Shown here piece after piece: positions 5,655 through 7,189 of a DNA stretch of 7,189 nt. The first letter of the stretch is position 1, and the number at the start of each line of letters is the position of its first letter. The notes beneath the pieces were generated by a model. That model was not told the origin of the DNA. It did no database searches and saw only the letters and a list, made by a program, of their open reading frames with translations. Origin of the DNA: an uncultured Muribaculaceae bacterium (GTDB lineage: Bacteria; Bacteroidota; Bacteroidia; Bacteroidales; Muribaculaceae); contig CAJUIJ010000127.1 of assembly GCA_910586175.1 (NCBI GenBank), positions 1-7,189 of the forward strand, written 5' to 3'. The translations under genes were made by a program, and so were the position numbers.

Positions 5655-6962
5655 TCATTTTATATCTGCATGTCTGCATTTCGAGCGGGCGAATGCTGCG
5701 GTGATTAGTGCGGTGGTTGCTGCGAGGATTGCCGATATGGCGAGTGTGGCGAGTATGTCGGGCCATTGCACTTTCACCGGATATGCCTGAAGTATCGACA
5801 TCTCGGCATCGCCGGCTATTTTGATTAGCCCGAAGTGTTGCTGTGCCAGGCATAGTCCTACTCCAAGGATTATGCCTGCGGCTGCACCGGCCATCGACAC
5901 GTAGATGCTTTCCCAGGCGAATATCGAGCCTATGCGTCTGCGCGACATCCCTAAGGCGCGGATTGTGTGTATGGCTTCCTCTTTCTCTATGACGAGCATG
6001 GATAGTGAAGATATTATATTGAAGCCGGCTATGATGAGTATGAACGTGAGCAGCAGGAATGACACCCATTTCTCTATGGCTATCATCCTGAAGTTCATGG
6101 CTTGCTGCTGAAGCCGGTTTTTTACCGTGAATCCTGCGCCGAGTGCCTCTGCCACTTTGCGTTGTGTCGCGTCGGCATTGGCCTCGGGGTCGAGTTTTAT
6201 CTCTATTGCCGATGCTTCGGTGTCGTAAGTGAATAGTGATCTCGCCAAGTCGAGGGGCACGATGAGGCCGTCTTCATCATATTGCGACTGGTCGGAGCGG
6301 TATATGCCGCTTATCCTGATGGAGTCGGAATAGAATGACGCTGCGGGGTTGGCGAGGTTGACGCGTCCTTCGCGCCGCGGCGCGAACAACAGCCCGCCGT
6401 CACCCGGATATGTCTGAAGCCGGGCAGCAGCCCCAATACTCGCAACCCCACGCGGCGGCGGCAGGGTGCCGCTGCCATTTTGCGGCGGGGCGCCGCTGCC
6501 GTTTTGTTGGACATTATGGCTGATGTTACTTTCTGTTAAGTAGTCACCGTAGTCTTTTTTTATCAGTGAGCGGATGGATGTCACTTTGGCGTAGTCGTCA
6601 GGGAGTACGCCTTTGAGGGTGACGGGCATCTCCCGGCTGTTGCATATCAGCAGGGCTTTGTCGGAGAGGGTGGGGGTGGCCACTTGCACCCCGGGCAATT
6701 GCGTGATCCGGTCGGCGAGGTTGTCGGCATCGGCAAATACCTTTCCTTTCACCGGGCTGACCATCAGGTCGGGCGAGAGGGAGTCGAGTTTGCCGCCGAT
6801 CACTTCCCTGAAGCCGTTGAATACCGACAGGACGCAGATTATGGCCGCCGTGGCTATGGCCATGGCGCACACCGACACCGTGGAGATGGTCCCCACGGCG
6901 GCGTAAGATTTCTTTGACAGAAGATAGCGCCACGCTATCGCGGCGCTAAGTCCATTATTCAT
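5655..6962 (-). CDS. FtsX/LolC-LolE-like ABC transporter permease
   Basis: The 435-residue inner-membrane protein has the four-helix type VII ABC permease plan: helix 1 about 25-47, a large periplasmic MacB-like domain about 48-295, then three helices near 298-320, 346-373 and 402-424 with the FtsX-type region. The cytoplasmic loop EKEEAIHTIRALGMSRRRI (326-344) is the coupling segment that contacts the ATPase. LolC/E-type proteins extract lipoproteins from the inner membrane with LolD; no ATPase gene is in the window, so the substrate is inferred. The conserved periplasmic block PRREGRVNLANPAASF (195-210) is intact. Just before it, residues about 145-172 form a low-complexity stretch with an 8-residue duplication (QNGSGAPP, QNGSGTLP). 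The gene starts 13 bases after rbfA, and its first codons (MNN) come from the AATAATG repeat; an ATG seven bases upstream opens a four-residue frame ending at an overlapping stop. Confidence 0.88.
   Translation of the reverse strand: MNNGLSAAIAWRYLLSKKSYAAVGTISTVSVCAMAIATAAIICVLSVFNGFREVIGGKLDSLSPDLMVSPVKGKVFADADNLADRITQLPGVQVATPTLSDKALLICNSREMPVTLKGVLPDDYAKVTSIRSLIKKDYGDYLTESNISHNVQQNGSGAPPQNGSGTLPPPRGVASIGAAARLQTYPGDGGLLFAPRREGRVNLANPAASFYSDSIRISGIYRSDQSQYDEDGLIVPLDLARSLFTYDTEASAIEIKLDPEANADATQRKVAEALGAGFTVKNRLQQQAMNFRMIAIEKWVSFLLLTFILIIAGFNIISSLSMLVIEKEEAIHTIRALGMSRRRIGSIFAWESIYVSMAGAAAGIILGVGLCLAQQHFGLIKIAGDAEMSILQAYPVKVQWPDILATLAISAILAATTALITAAFARSKCRHADIK
6369..6386. repeat. 18-bp perfect GC-rich palindrome inside the permease gene
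   Basis: TTCGCGCCGCGGCGCGAA is its own reverse complement over all 18 bases. It encodes FAPRRE, which belongs to the conserved PRREGRVNLANP block, so the amino acids are under selection and the symmetry may be partly a by-product of GC-rich codon choice. It could nevertheless form a hairpin or bind a dimeric protein. Confidence 0.6.
6458..6505. repeat. 24-bp tandem duplication in the permease coding region
   Basis: Two adjacent 24-base units (6458-6481 and 6482-6505) differ at three positions (A/G, T/C and A/G). Each encodes eight residues, so the reading frame is kept; read on the - strand they give QNGSGAPP and QNGSGTLP. The units are GC-rich with a GCCGCTGCC core, unlike the AT-rich intergenic repeats. 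They lie in a linker of the periplasmic domain that is not conserved in the family, so the duplication is probably tolerated. Confidence 0.85.
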
Positions 6963-6984
6963 TATTCATTCTTAATTATTCATT
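6953..6984 (-). repeat. Second locus of the AATAATG repeat at the rbfA/permease junction
   Basis: These 32 bases, read on the - strand, match 919-950 of the surE/xerD array at 31 of 32 positions (the only difference is G for A at the 14th base). The repeat spans the last two codons' worth of rbfA (N, E and the stop), the whole 13-base intergenic gap and the first three codons of the permease. The heptamer contains TAATG, a stop overlapping a start, so it reads through as a legal gene junction. The rbfA bases just upstream (CGACGATGC, 6986-6994) also occur in the array core. Confidence 0.85.
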
Positions 6985-7189
6985 GGCATCGTCGTGTAGG
7001 TGGGTGTCGGCTGCGAGAAGACGGTCTATGTTCTCCACGTAGTCGAGCGAGTCGTCGAGGAAGAACGAGAGGTCAGGGCATTTGCGCAGCGTGTCCTTCA
7101 CGGCCTGGGCGAGTTCGTAGCGGCAGGTCTTGGTCTGACGCTTGATGTTTTCGAGTATCTCGTTGGCCTTTGCCGGCGGGAATATGCTC
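6976..7189 (-). CDS. rbfA: Ribosome-binding factor A, C-terminal part (runs off window)
   Basis: RbfA binds the 30S subunit during late maturation of 16S rRNA and is needed for cold adaptation. Only the last 70 residues and the stop codon are in the window; the start lies beyond the right edge. The visible part begins SIFPPAKANEILENIK and continues through ELAQAVKDTLRKCPDLSFFLDDSLDYVENIDRLL, which matches the C-terminal half of the KH-like RbfA fold: the RxxPxLxF-type strand followed by the (D)xSxxxxxxIxxLL helix. The tail THLHDDANE is poorly conserved, and its last codons lie in the AATAATG repeat. It is immediately upstream of the FtsX/LolE-like permease, a pairing I recall from other Bacteroidota genomes. 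Confidence 0.85.
   Translation of the reverse strand, partial: SIFPPAKANEILENIKRQTKTCRYELAQAVKDTLRKCPDLSFFLDDSLDYVENIDRLLAADTHLHDDANE

Overview
The window looks like chromosomal DNA of a member of the Bacteroidota, most likely order Bacteroidales and perhaps Muribaculaceae. Three things point there: the protein content (a Bacteroidota-type FtsX/LolE-like permease behind rbfA, a GHGYGVHSPFAY-type methyltransferase-like protein, a YfhO family membrane protein), a good TTTG-N20-TAnnTTTG promoter of the kind used by the Bacteroidota primary sigma factor, and the general absence of strong Shine-Dalgarno sequences. The family-level placement is inference. No phage, CRISPR, tRNA or rRNA gene is visible.

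Layout. On the + strand there is one gene, surE (74-865), a survival-protein 5'/3'-nucleotidase. Everything else is on the - strand. In transcription order from the right edge: the 3' end of rbfA (6976-7189, continuing off the window), an FtsX/LolC-LolE-like ABC permease (5655-6962), a 145-base spacer carrying a promoter, then a tight run of lrp/AsnC-type regulator (5033-5509), yfhO-family membrane protein (2528-5023), a small degenerate methyltransferase-like protein (1971-2531, ATGA overlap with yfhO) and xerD (1050-1946). surE and xerD converge on an AT-rich repeat array (861-1028) that ends in a 22-bp perfect hairpin (1006-1061).

How the genes fit together. rbfA and the permease form one tight unit (13-base gap): ribosome maturation next to envelope lipoprotein or substrate export. 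The lrp-yfhO-methyltransferase-like-xerD set looks like a second transcription unit, started by the promoter at 5538-5569, in which the regulator is probably autoregulated. The products are functionally unrelated housekeeping proteins plus two poorly understood ones. No dedicated new defence or metabolic system is apparent.

The most unusual content is the repeats. A 32-base AT-rich sequence built of AATAATG heptamers occurs in the surE/xerD array and again, with 31 of 32 bases identical and on the opposite strand, exactly across the rbfA stop / permease start junction. Because each heptamer contains overlapping TAA and ATG, the repeat supplies the last codons and stops of surE, xerD and rbfA and the first codons of the permease. 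A separate GC-rich 24-bp tandem duplication sits in frame inside the periplasmic domain of the permease.
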